Assembly (NCBI RefSeq): GCF_003434055.1
Contig: NZ_QVEX01000001.1
Location: 422,811-435,813 of the forward strand
Length of the DNA stretch: 13,003 nucleotides
Direction: 5' to 3'
Source of the DNA: Enterocloster aldenensis
GTDB lineage: Bacteria; Bacillota; Clostridia; Lachnospirales; Lachnospiraceae
Shown here: positions 1 through 7,032 of the stretch, one piece after another
How the letters are laid out: the number at the start of each line of letters is the position of its first letter
How positions within the stretch are numbered: position 1 is the first letter of the stretch
Made by a program: the position numbers and the translations under genes
Notes under the pieces: model-generated
What the model was told of the DNA's origin: nothing
Databases searched by the model: none
Seen by the model: only the letters and a program-made list of their open reading frames with translations

Positions 1-12
1 CCCCCCCCCCCC
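1..12. repeat. Poly-C run at the left edge
   Basis: Twelve C in a row, followed by further C-rich low-complexity sequence to about position 30. It interrupts an open reading frame and looks more like a read-end or assembly artefact than biology. Confidence 0.7.
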
Positions 13-650
13 AACACTCCCCATCCCCCCATAATACCAAGCCCAACCTCAATACCATCAATAACCCAATCAGCAATTTCTGCGTTTACTCCCAGATTAT
101 TTTGTTCTAACTTCGTTTCCATAGGACAGTTCTCCCTCGCCTGCCATGTCCACATCATATTGAAACCGATTTCAACGCCAGGCTTCCTATAAAAATCCCC
201 ACAAATTTCCGATCTGCTTTCAGCAAAATACCCCAGTCCCTGCATTATTATGTTGACCCGTTCATATTCCCTGCTTTGTACGTAAATATCAATATCACCA
301 GAAGCAAACATAGCTAAGTCTGCCCCAGTCAATATTAATGAAGCAAAATTTTCAATGGGATATGCACAAATCCCATTTTGACCCAGACATTCCAGTATTG
401 CTATAAGTTCCGCTTTTGCATTACTATTTCTTAACCGGTATTCTTTTAGTACATCATTCCAATAGGTTGAATCAATTCCCGCATCCAATAACATTTTTGC
501 AATAAAAGGCATCATTTTATTTTTCTTTGCGTTATCAATTAACTGATTTCTTATCTCTAAGTACCTTTCCCGGATTTCATTAACTACTCCATCCTCTGGT
601 TGTACCTGATTAAGCGACTGACACATAATTCTATTCACAAGACAATCCAT
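1..650 (-). CDS. Nucleotidyltransferase-family protein (NTP_transf_5-like), truncated at the window edge
   Basis: Partial: about 216 codons from the ATG at 650, open to the left edge. GAGG lies eight bases upstream of the ATG, inside the 3' end of the APH-like gene. The key motif is SGDIDIYV (117-124), the G-D-x-D metal site of minimal nucleotidyltransferases, preceded by LILTGADLAMF, which resembles the LKG stretch of the uncharacterised nucleotidyltransferase family. A third acidic residue may be the Glu160 in GVEIGFNMMW. Full members are usually 300-400 aa, so roughly half is missing. The last dozen codons are Gly/Trp-rich and run into a C-run (G on the coding strand), so they may not be genuine sequence. 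It would transfer a nucleotide to, or activate, an unknown acceptor. It may act with the two kinase-like proteins just upstream. Confidence 0.75.
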   Translation of the reverse strand, partial: MDCLVNRIMCQSLNQVQPEDGVVNEIRERYLEIRNQLIDNAKKNKMMPFIAKMLLDAGIDSTYWNDVLKEYRLRNSNAKAELIAILECLGQNGICAYPIENFASLILTGADLAMFASGDIDIYVQSREYERVNIIMQGLGYFAESRSEICGDFYRKPGVEIGFNMMWTWQARENCPMETKLEQNNLGVNAEIADWVIDGIEVGLGIMGGWGVLGGG

Positions 651-1698
651 ACTTCTTACCTCTCATATGCATTTCTAAACAGGCCAGGTATTCATCAAAT
701 TTGTCAGATCCAAAATCACCTGGCAAAGTTTCCAGTTCACGAAGCTGGAATATCAGGTCTTCCAAAAGAACACAGGCTTCTTTCTCTTTTGGTCTTTCAA
801 TCTTACAGTAACTCCCAATTCCATCTGGCCTAAGTCCTTCCATCAGAACAGCTTTATCATACCAGATACTTCGTTCTCCCCAGGATTCCCAGTCTATAAT
901 GAAAATCTTTTCCGTCTTATTCTCAACCCAAATATTTCCTGCCTGTAAATCCCCGTGGGAAAAAAGCAGAATAATTTCGTCTGCCCTCTTTACCACTGAT
1001 GCCAACTTACTTGCAATACATCTCACTGTCTCTTGTCTTCTCACCTTAACACTTATCTGTTTACATACCAAGGCATATAACTCTTCTGCATATTTTGAAC
1101 CGCTGACTATACGCCTTCTATCCTTTGCATACTCATAAAGTATATTATAAGCCCGATTGACATATATATCATAATCATCAGAGATACGGGCCAGGGGCCT
1201 TCCATCTATAATTTTCTCCATATAACGGTTAGAGGTAAATGAAATCAGCTGTGGGACAAAATCTGGTAATCCATTTTGGGTCCGAAAAAAGATTTCTCTT
1301 TTTAAATCGTCTTGTGGAAATCCATATTTGGGTATAACCTCTACTGTATTTTTTGAAAAGTTGAAAATCCTGTATTTTCTATTACACGGATATATTAATG
1401 TATTATCGTCAATCGCAGCATGTACTGTTATCTTCTTTGAGCTCATACATCCGTAGCTGCTTAAACACAGGATCACATATGCCCCCGTCAGAATTCTTTT
1501 CAAAGCATTATTACGGACGCTATACTCACACAAAAGATATTCCAACACCTTCCTGCTTGGCTTAGCAGTAACAATTGCATTTAACTGGGGATATATATAT
1601 AACCTTGTATTCTGTGTTTCTTCAGCGTAATACCTGTCCAGCGTTTCCTCGTTTATTCTATAGAAATCTTCTCTTAAAAGCATCTGACTGATTTTCAT
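631..1698 (-). CDS. APH-fold phosphotransferase (aminoglycoside/choline kinase-like)
   Basis: 355 aa from the ATG at 1698, which overlaps the preceding stop as ATGA and has AAAGG eight bases upstream; a TTG two codons earlier is a poorer choice. The catalytic loop is SHGDLQAGNIW with His248, Asp250 and Asn255, followed by FIIDWES with the metal-binding Asp269, the Brenner motifs of APH/choline kinases. The N-terminal lobe is divergent: a clear ATP-binding Lys is not obvious, and the first 90 residues look unlike standard APH proteins. Such enzymes phosphorylate hydroxyls on small molecules, sugars or lipids. This is not expected to be an antibiotic resistance gene given the glycan operon. The stop lies inside the first codons of the next gene, a 20-base overlap, so all three last genes are coupled. 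Substrate unknown. Confidence 0.8.
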   Translation of the reverse strand: MKISQMLLREDFYRINEETLDRYYAEETQNTRLYIYPQLNAIVTAKPSRKVLEYLLCEYSVRNNALKRILTGAYVILCLSSYGCMSSKKITVHAAIDDNTLIYPCNRKYRIFNFSKNTVEVIPKYGFPQDDLKREIFFRTQNGLPDFVPQLISFTSNRYMEKIIDGRPLARISDDYDIYVNRAYNILYEYAKDRRRIVSGSKYAEELYALVCKQISVKVRRQETVRCIASKLASVVKRADEIILLFSHGDLQAGNIWVENKTEKIFIIDWESWGERSIWYDKAVLMEGLRPDGIGSYCKIERPKEKEACVLLEDLIFQLRELETLPGDFGSDKFDEYLACLEMHMRGKKYGLSCE

Positions 1699-2330
1699 AT
1701 ACAAGCCTTTCTGATGTCATCGAAGACTTTATCAATCGTATTTGTTGCCTCAATACGCCACTGCCACACATTTCTCCTGGCTAAAAAATCGTACATTTCG
1801 ATTCGTTTCCGCCTCACATCAATGGGCTCGGGAAATGGTTCATCCTTCAAACCACTTCTGCGCATAGATTCCTCTGCTGGTATAAACATAACAATTGACG
1901 GATTTGGTTTCAGCATGGTTTTCAATGTTAGTCTCCACCAAAAGCCATGCTCAAAATCATACTCTGTGTATTTCAATTTAAAATCAATATATGTATCCCA
2001 AATATAACGATCACAGATTACTGTTGTTCCAAAAATCTCTTTTAATCGCAAAACCAGGGTATAATACAACCACAAATCCATCAATGATGCAATAAAAAGT
2101 AGCCTCCTCTTTATCGGGCTACCATTTACCTCCTCGGAAAACTTAATGCGCTCTTCTTTACTTATATTTTTTTCTTTCCTGAAAAATCTTTTTACCGCCT
2201 GGATTCCCGGGGTATATCCGCCACGGCTCCATATAACCTCACATTTTTGCCCTTTGCTTTTTAGTTCTTCGCATAAAAGTTCAATTTGCGTTGATTTACC
2301 ACAACAATCGATACCGCTTATTGAAATCAT
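1695..2330 (-). CDS. Thymidylate-kinase-like P-loop nucleotide kinase
   Basis: 211 aa, the usual length of dTMP kinases. The Walker A is GIDCCGKST (6-14), the DR motif is VICDRYIWDTYID (104-116), and an Arg-rich lid-like segment with MRRSG and RRKR lies at about 155-176. Housekeeping Tmk normally has EGxDGxGKST and DRYxxSxxAYQ, so the phosphate-binding loop is shared but the nucleotide-binding residues after DRY differ. It overlaps its neighbours on both sides by four bases, in an operon of glycan genes, so a role in DNA precursor synthesis is unlikely. It more likely phosphorylates a small molecule or glycan-linked intermediate, alone or with the APH-like kinase next to it. The fold is confident; the substrate is unknown. 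Confidence 0.8.
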   Translation of the reverse strand: MISISGIDCCGKSTQIELLCEELKSKGQKCEVIWSRGGYTPGIQAVKRFFRKEKNISKEERIKFSEEVNGSPIKRRLLFIASLMDLWLYYTLVLRLKEIFGTTVICDRYIWDTYIDFKLKYTEYDFEHGFWWRLTLKTMLKPNPSIVMFIPAEESMRRSGLKDEPFPEPIDVRRKRIEMYDFLARRNVWQWRIEATNTIDKVFDDIRKACI

Positions 2331-3469
2331 CTTCTTCCCCGCCTTTTCGTTTTACATTTTTCTAAAACGACCAGATATTGATGCGCTATGTAATCCGGCT
2401 TATAGATACCTTCATCAAACTTTACTTCTGATATATAGGCACTTTTTATTTTTCCTATCCATTCGTCTACCGAATAAGGATCCTCCACATAGCTTGCCGC
2501 ATTTTGAGTGATTTCCGGAATACACACCATGTTCGTTGTAATTACAGGCACACCTGAACTGATTGCTTCTACTAAGGGCATTCCAAAACCTTCAAAAACG
2601 CTTGGGAACAAGAAAGCCTTACAATTGCTATACAGACAATTACGGACGTTATTTTCCACAAAACCGGTTAAAATGAGTTCATCTGTAAGTGAATAGGATT
2701 TTGCCACTTGGCGCAATTCCTCCTCCATACCGCCATTCACACCGCTAATCACCAGCTTACAGGGAATATCCTGGATATTCTGTTTCTTAATTTCCCCAAA
2801 TACCTTAACAAGGGTTACAAGATTCTTATGTGGGTTTAATTTGGAAACCGTATAATAATAATCCCCCGGATTAATTCCATATTGCATTTTCATTCTGGCA
2901 AAATCACATTTATCAGATACATCAATCGTAATTGGATCATAAATGGTTGTCAGGTTATCTCCGGATATTTTATATGTATCTAAAATATCCCTACGGACAA
3001 AATTTGAAATACAGACAATCTGCTCCGATGTCCTTACCGTGTTAAACCAGCTTAAACGAAGCCAAATATTAGTCATCCAAGAATGATTTTCCGGAAAATG
3101 CAGTGCTTCCAAGTCATGAATAACTGTAACAAATTTTATTCCGCTAATATTAAAAAATGGTTTCGCATAAACGGGTTCCAAACAAAGCCCTAATCTGTTC
3201 TTTTTTAGAAAGCGGCTTAGGCATAAATTCTGCCATATAATCCTTTTTGGTACAGAACCTGAGTTCACAGGCGCAATAATCAGATGTATTCTTTCATCCT
3301 CTTCATATTTTCTGAAATACTGCTCATTATCCAACGCAGCAATAATATACAATGAAAACGTATCCTTTGTCTCCATAAAACCCTGAAGCAGGTTATGGGT
3401 AAAAGATTCTGTGCCTCCAACAATTTTATGACGAACCCAGGTAACGTCTAAGGCAAACTTAATATTCAT
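2327..3469 (-). CDS. GT4-family glycosyltransferase (mannosyltransferase MtfB/WbdB-like)
   Basis: 380 aa, GT-B fold. The N-terminal part has GGTESFTHNLL (18-28) and VIHDLEALHFPE (116-127), features of the group that includes mannosyl- and rhamnosyltransferases of O-antigen clusters. The C-terminal donor domain has YTVSKLNPHKN (206-216), LILTGFV (265-271) and the EX7E motif within FEGFGMPLVEA (Glu293 and Glu301). No membrane segment is evident. The last residues are very basic (KCKTKRRGRR), which may aid membrane contact. It overlaps the genes on both sides by four bases each, so it is strongly coupled to them. It likely adds the next sugar to the undecaprenyl-linked chain; donor specificity is unknown. 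Confidence 0.9.
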   Translation of the reverse strand: MNIKFALDVTWVRHKIVGGTESFTHNLLQGFMETKDTFSLYIIAALDNEQYFRKYEEDERIHLIIAPVNSGSVPKRIIWQNLCLSRFLKKNRLGLCLEPVYAKPFFNISGIKFVTVIHDLEALHFPENHSWMTNIWLRLSWFNTVRTSEQIVCISNFVRRDILDTYKISGDNLTTIYDPITIDVSDKCDFARMKMQYGINPGDYYYTVSKLNPHKNLVTLVKVFGEIKKQNIQDIPCKLVISGVNGGMEEELRQVAKSYSLTDELILTGFVENNVRNCLYSNCKAFLFPSVFEGFGMPLVEAISSGVPVITTNMVCIPEITQNAASYVEDPYSVDEWIGKIKSAYISEVKFDEGIYKPDYIAHQYLVVLEKCKTKRRGRR

Positions 3470-4638
3470 CCAATCTCCCCCTGCAGCATGTACCTCTTAA
3501 ATAATTCTTTATACTGTTTCGTAACTGTTATACTGCTAAATTTCTCTTCCGCCGTTATTCTGGCACATTTCTTATAACGTTCAAGAGTTACTTTGTCCAT
3601 ATATAAATGTAAAATCTCCCTGGCAAGAGTATCTGCTGATTCATCTGTAACCGCAATACCTATCGGATTGTTTTCCAGCAAAGAATACAGATCATCCTTA
3701 TTGGTACAAATACCAACAATTGCTTCACCACAGGCCATCATGCTATAAACTTTACTCGGCATGAACAAATGGGCCATGCTCGCTTCCTGTGTCACAATCC
3801 CTATGTCGCCACAGGCCATTGAATAAGGAAATATATTATCTGGCTGCAATGGAAATAACTTTATGTTTTCCGTTTGGTTTTCCTTAATAAACTGCTCCAC
3901 CATTGGATATTTGGGACCATTTCCTATAAACACAAAACAAATCTTCCTCTGATTTTGAAGTACCCTTGCAGCTTCTAATATAACCTCTATATTATGACCC
4001 ATACCCATTTTTCCGGAATAAAGAACAATAAACTTATCGCAAAGTCCGTATTCCTGGCAAAATGGATTTTTCTGTTTTTCCATTGGCTGTAATAGCCCTA
4101 TATCCGCCGCAATCGGGATACAGGTAATCTTTATCTTTTCTCTAAGTCTATTATTTATGGATACCGCCATCTGCTCCCCTATGGTTAACATTTGATTAAT
4201 TTGGGGATAGTTTACAGAGTTCCATTCATGCCAAAGCCTGCAGATAACTTTTACTGCCGGATTCTTTATGGTACTTTCAATCACTTGCGGATATATATCC
4301 CAATTCATATAAATAAAAGGGACTTGAAACTTCTTTTTAAGTTTTAACCCTAAATATGAATTGATTGGTGGATTTGATACTGCAAATACTAAATCATAGT
4401 GTATGCTTTGATTTTCTTTTATCCACTGATTTACAAAACGGAAATGTCTATACCAACATACAAGCCTGGATTTCAAACTGTCCGCTTCATGCTTTGGAGA
4501 TTTAATAACATTCCCCCTGACATTGCTGCCAGTAATGATATCTATATGTACCCCTTCTCCCAATGCATCAGTCAATACATCCACATACCACTGCGGTATC
4601 ACTTGGGATACAATTAATACTTGTTTCTTCAACGCCAT
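3466..4638 (-). CDS. GT4-like glycosyltransferase (WbuB/WcaI-like)
   Basis: 390 aa, GT-B fold. The N-terminal acceptor domain holds SNPPIN and MNWDIYPQ (about 88-118). The C-terminal nucleotide-sugar domain starts near 203 with FIVLYSGKMGMGHN, then FVFIGNGPK (235-243) and FMPSKVYSMMACG (292-304), the donor-binding loop typical of WbuB/WcaI relatives, which often handle acetamido sugars. The ATG has CAGGT upstream. The gene ends in an ATGA overlap with the next glycosyltransferase. It is a soluble or peripheral cytoplasmic enzyme and probably adds a sugar to the lipid-linked intermediate begun by the PglC-like enzyme. The donor sugar and linkage are not known. Confidence 0.88.
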   Translation of the reverse strand: MALKKQVLIVSQVIPQWYVDVLTDALGEGVHIDIITGSNVRGNVIKSPKHEADSLKSRLVCWYRHFRFVNQWIKENQSIHYDLVFAVSNPPINSYLGLKLKKKFQVPFIYMNWDIYPQVIESTIKNPAVKVICRLWHEWNSVNYPQINQMLTIGEQMAVSINNRLREKIKITCIPIAADIGLLQPMEKQKNPFCQEYGLCDKFIVLYSGKMGMGHNIEVILEAARVLQNQRKICFVFIGNGPKYPMVEQFIKENQTENIKLFPLQPDNIFPYSMACGDIGIVTQEASMAHLFMPSKVYSMMACGEAIVGICTNKDDLYSLLENNPIGIAVTDESADTLAREILHLYMDKVTLERYKKCARITAEEKFSSITVTKQYKELFKRYMLQGEIG

Positions 4639-4675
4639 CTGACTACCTGCTTTTCCTTTGTTTCAACCGCAGTTC

Positions 4676-5299
4676 TCAATACAAACCATCCTGATTTCTA
4701 AACCACACCGCTCTCATCCCAAGTTTTAGGGGGGCAATAAAATCCTTTTTAATATTATCCCCAACATAACACATCTGGGAAAAAGCCACATTTAACTTAT
4801 CTGCCATCTGAATGAATGCAGTTTCATTTGGTTTTCTATATTTAACACCGCCAAGTTCATCCGTAACAATAATATGGTCCATGTATTTCCCTAATCCTAA
4901 AACCTGGATTTTCGCCCTCTGTCCTTCTGGCCTGCCATCTGTAATGATACCTAGCTTATATCCATCACTTCTTAGTTTTGTCAGTATTTCCATGACCCCA
5001 TCATACAAATGAATATCCGGCTCATGTAAACGATATGCCACCAGACATCCCTGACGGATTTCCTCTGTATATATACATTCCATGGAAAGGACTTCATCTA
5101 TGGCAGGCTTCTTTTCCAAAAAAAACCGCCATAACTTCCTTTCTGCATTTTCCACCTGGGGAATAACCTTTGCTACCGCACTATATCCACTTCGTATATA
5201 TTCCTTTTCTCCATAAAGCGTATCATCAAGGTCAAATACTACAGCTTTCAGCCCTTCTATATAGTTCAGTACATCTGCTATTTGATTTATCTCAATCAT
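4676..5299 (-). CDS. HAD-superfamily hydrolase (probable small-molecule phosphatase)
   Basis: 207 aa, subfamily I-like with a helical cap. Motif I is FDLDDTLY with the nucleophile Asp23 and acid/base Asp25. Motif II is TDGR (120-123). Motif III is the Lys in YRKPN (156). Motif IV is GDNIKKD (180-186). All catalytic residues are present. The start ATG overlaps the stop of the ATP-grasp gene as ATGA, so the two are translationally coupled and may work in sequence. A possible role is to release a free carboxylic acid such as glycerate from its phosphate for the ligase, or to remove phosphate from a sugar intermediate. This is a hypothesis only, since HAD substrates cannot be read from motifs. 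A 37-base gap separates it from the next gene. Confidence 0.88.
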   Translation of the reverse strand: MIEINQIADVLNYIEGLKAVVFDLDDTLYGEKEYIRSGYSAVAKVIPQVENAERKLWRFFLEKKPAIDEVLSMECIYTEEIRQGCLVAYRLHEPDIHLYDGVMEILTKLRSDGYKLGIITDGRPEGQRAKIQVLGLGKYMDHIIVTDELGGVKYRKPNETAFIQMADKLNVAFSQMCYVGDNIKKDFIAPLKLGMRAVWFRNQDGLY

Positions 5300-6294
5300 C
5301 TGTTACCTATCCTGGCTTTTCCCTTTTTCACACAGATACTCTGGTCAAAACGGCTATATATTTCTCCGTCCCTCGCAGCTTTTTCCACATATTCCATTCT
5401 TCCGCCTGTGAGCATCTTAATTACGGCTCCCGCGCTGTCAGCTCCTGCCTTCATACTAAGAGGTGCGCCGCCGCCAAAACGTGGATTAATCTCGATATAA
5501 TAATCCTCCCCAGTATTTTCATCACGGATAAGCTGTACCGTAATCTGTCCACAAGGTTTAAAATCTTTGATTAACATCAAGATTTCATCTATCATGGTAT
5601 CATCTTGAGTAATCTTTGTTTTAAGGACTTCCCCTGCACGGACTGCCAATCTCTCCCTGGGAGTAATATATACCGGATTTCCATAATAATCACAGAAAAT
5701 ATCAATCGTATATTCCCTGCCGCTTATGAATGGCTGGATAATATAATCTTCAATCTTTTCTGCATACAGTTTTAAATCTTCTAAATTATCCACCCTGTAA
5801 GCATTCATACTTGAACTGCCATCCTTGGGTTTTATAAACGCGGGAAAATGCTGTTTTCCAGCCTCAAAGGCAGCTTCATATTTTACCACATCACTAAATG
5901 GTAACGGAGATTTTAATCCTAATGAAATAAAATAGTCAGCAGTATAATTCTTGTCTCTGCAGAGTTTTACTTTATCTGCTGCGCTAACTAACACTTTTGT
6001 CCCAATTGCCTCAAATTGTTCCTTATTCCCTGCTAAAACCAACAAGTCTGTGTCAATCGTCGGTATCAGACAATCCACCTTTTCTTCTTTACAAAACTTA
6101 AGAAGCATTGGAATATACTGTTTATCTTTAATCCGGCATACGATTTGTGTTTTATCACAGAAATACAATGCCGGGGCATCTTCTGTTATATCTGTTCCTA
6201 TGATTATTAAATCCACCTTTAACTTCTCTGCTGCACAGCGAAAGGCCTGCATCAATTCCACCCGGCGTCCAACACTGGTAAAAAGTATTTTCAT
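5296..6294 (-). CDS. ATP-grasp ligase in the amino-sugar module, possibly N-acylating the 4-amino group
   Basis: 332 aa with the full ATP-grasp layout. It has an N-terminal pre-ATP-grasp Rossmann-like domain starting MKILFTSVGRRVEL. The ATP-binding strand FIKPKDGSSS (153-162) is visible, followed by QPFISGREYTID. The metal-binding IEINPRFGGG (267-276) contains the expected Glu and Asn. These enzymes activate a carboxylate as acyl phosphate and join it to an amine or other nucleophile. The ATG has AGGAG upstream. The stop overlaps the HAD gene by four bases. In Neisseria, PglB2 is a PglC-like transferase fused to an ATP-grasp domain and leads to a glyceramido sugar instead of an acetamido sugar. 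Here the same two activities are adjacent separate genes and no acetyltransferase is seen. The family is clear; the acceptor and acid are inferred. Confidence 0.85.
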   Translation of the reverse strand: MKILFTSVGRRVELMQAFRCAAEKLKVDLIIIGTDITEDAPALYFCDKTQIVCRIKDKQYIPMLLKFCKEEKVDCLIPTIDTDLLVLAGNKEQFEAIGTKVLVSAADKVKLCRDKNYTADYFISLGLKSPLPFSDVVKYEAAFEAGKQHFPAFIKPKDGSSSMNAYRVDNLEDLKLYAEKIEDYIIQPFISGREYTIDIFCDYYGNPVYITPRERLAVRAGEVLKTKITQDDTMIDEILMLIKDFKPCGQITVQLIRDENTGEDYYIEINPRFGGGAPLSMKAGADSAGAVIKMLTGGRMEYVEKAARDGEIYSRFDQSICVKKGKARIGNR

Positions 6295-6332
6295 CCTGCT
6301 CTCCTTCTGTATTTCAACCGCTAAACAAACTT

Positions 6333-7010
6333 TTAGTCATTTGCATCTTCCACGGATATCTGCTTAGGCGTACCTGTAAAAGACTCCATCGTCGCTGCTG
6401 TCTGTGAATGGATTCCTTCACGTTTTAGAACAGTCTTCACCGTCTGAAAAACGATTTTCCAATCTCCTATAAAAGTAATATGGTCTACATAATAGACATC
6501 TTTATCAAACTTATCTTCCCATGTAATCGAATTCCGCCCATGCACCTGTGCATAGCCAGTAAGGCCCGGCCTGACTTCGTGCCTTCTTGCCTGTTGTTCA
6601 TTATAAAGAGGCAGATAAGACACTAACAATGGCCGCGGTCCAACTACACTAAGTGTTCCATTAAGAATATTCCATATCTCTGGCAGTTCATCGATACTAA
6701 GCCGCCTGATTTGCATTCCAAATGGTGTAAGACGTTCCTCGTCCGGTAAAAGATTACCATCAGCATCCCTTTCATCCGTCATCGTGCGGAACTTATATAA
6801 AGTGAATATCTCCCCATTCAGTCCCGGACGCTTTTGTTTGAATAACACAGGTGTTCCCAATTTAATCCGCACAAGAATCATGATTATTAGCAGGATTGGG
6901 GATAAAACGATTAAAGCTAATAATGCACAGATAAAATCCTGTGGACGTTTTATATATTTCTCATAGAATCCTTTTTGATGAGGGATATAATACTTATTTT
7001 TTATATGCAT
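6333..7010 (-). CDS. Initiating phosphoglycosyl transferase (bacterial sugar transferase, PglC-like)
   Basis: 225 aa from the ATG at 7010, which has AGGTGG eight bases upstream; a GTG at 7022 with its own GAGG is also possible and adds four residues. These monotopic membrane enzymes transfer a phosphosugar from a UDP-sugar to undecaprenyl phosphate and so begin glycan assembly. The order of motifs matches the short PglC type: a KRPQD start, one hydrophobic re-entrant segment (about 29-48) containing Ser-Pro, GTPVLFKQKRPG, YKFRTM, SIDELPE with the catalytic Asp-Glu pair (107-108), VGPRP (123-127) and PGLTGYAQVHGRN. The large membrane N-terminal part of WbaP/WcaJ enzymes is absent. It lies directly after the PglE-like gene and directly before an ATP-grasp ligase. 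The specific sugar donor is inferred to be the amino-dideoxy sugar made by these neighbours. Confidence 0.93.
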   Translation of the reverse strand: MHIKNKYYIPHQKGFYEKYIKRPQDFICALLALIVLSPILLIIMILVRIKLGTPVLFKQKRPGLNGEIFTLYKFRTMTDERDADGNLLPDEERLTPFGMQIRRLSIDELPEIWNILNGTLSVVGPRPLLVSYLPLYNEQQARRHEVRPGLTGYAQVHGRNSITWEDKFDKDVYYVDHITFIGDWKIVFQTVKTVLKREGIHSQTAATMESFTGTPKQISVEDAND

Positions 7011-7032
7011 TATCTTTTCCACCTTTTAATCC

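Noticed and set aside
631..1698. Aminoglycoside resistance gene
   Set aside because: Only the general APH catalytic motifs match. The operon context is glycan synthesis and the N-terminal part is unlike resistance enzymes.
1699..1704. TTG start for the APH-like gene
   Set aside because: The ATG two codons later forms the ATGA overlap seen at the other junctions and has AAAGG at good spacing.
1695..2330. Housekeeping thymidylate kinase
   Set aside because: The region after DRY differs from dTMP kinases and the gene is coupled to glycosyltransferase and phosphotransferase genes.
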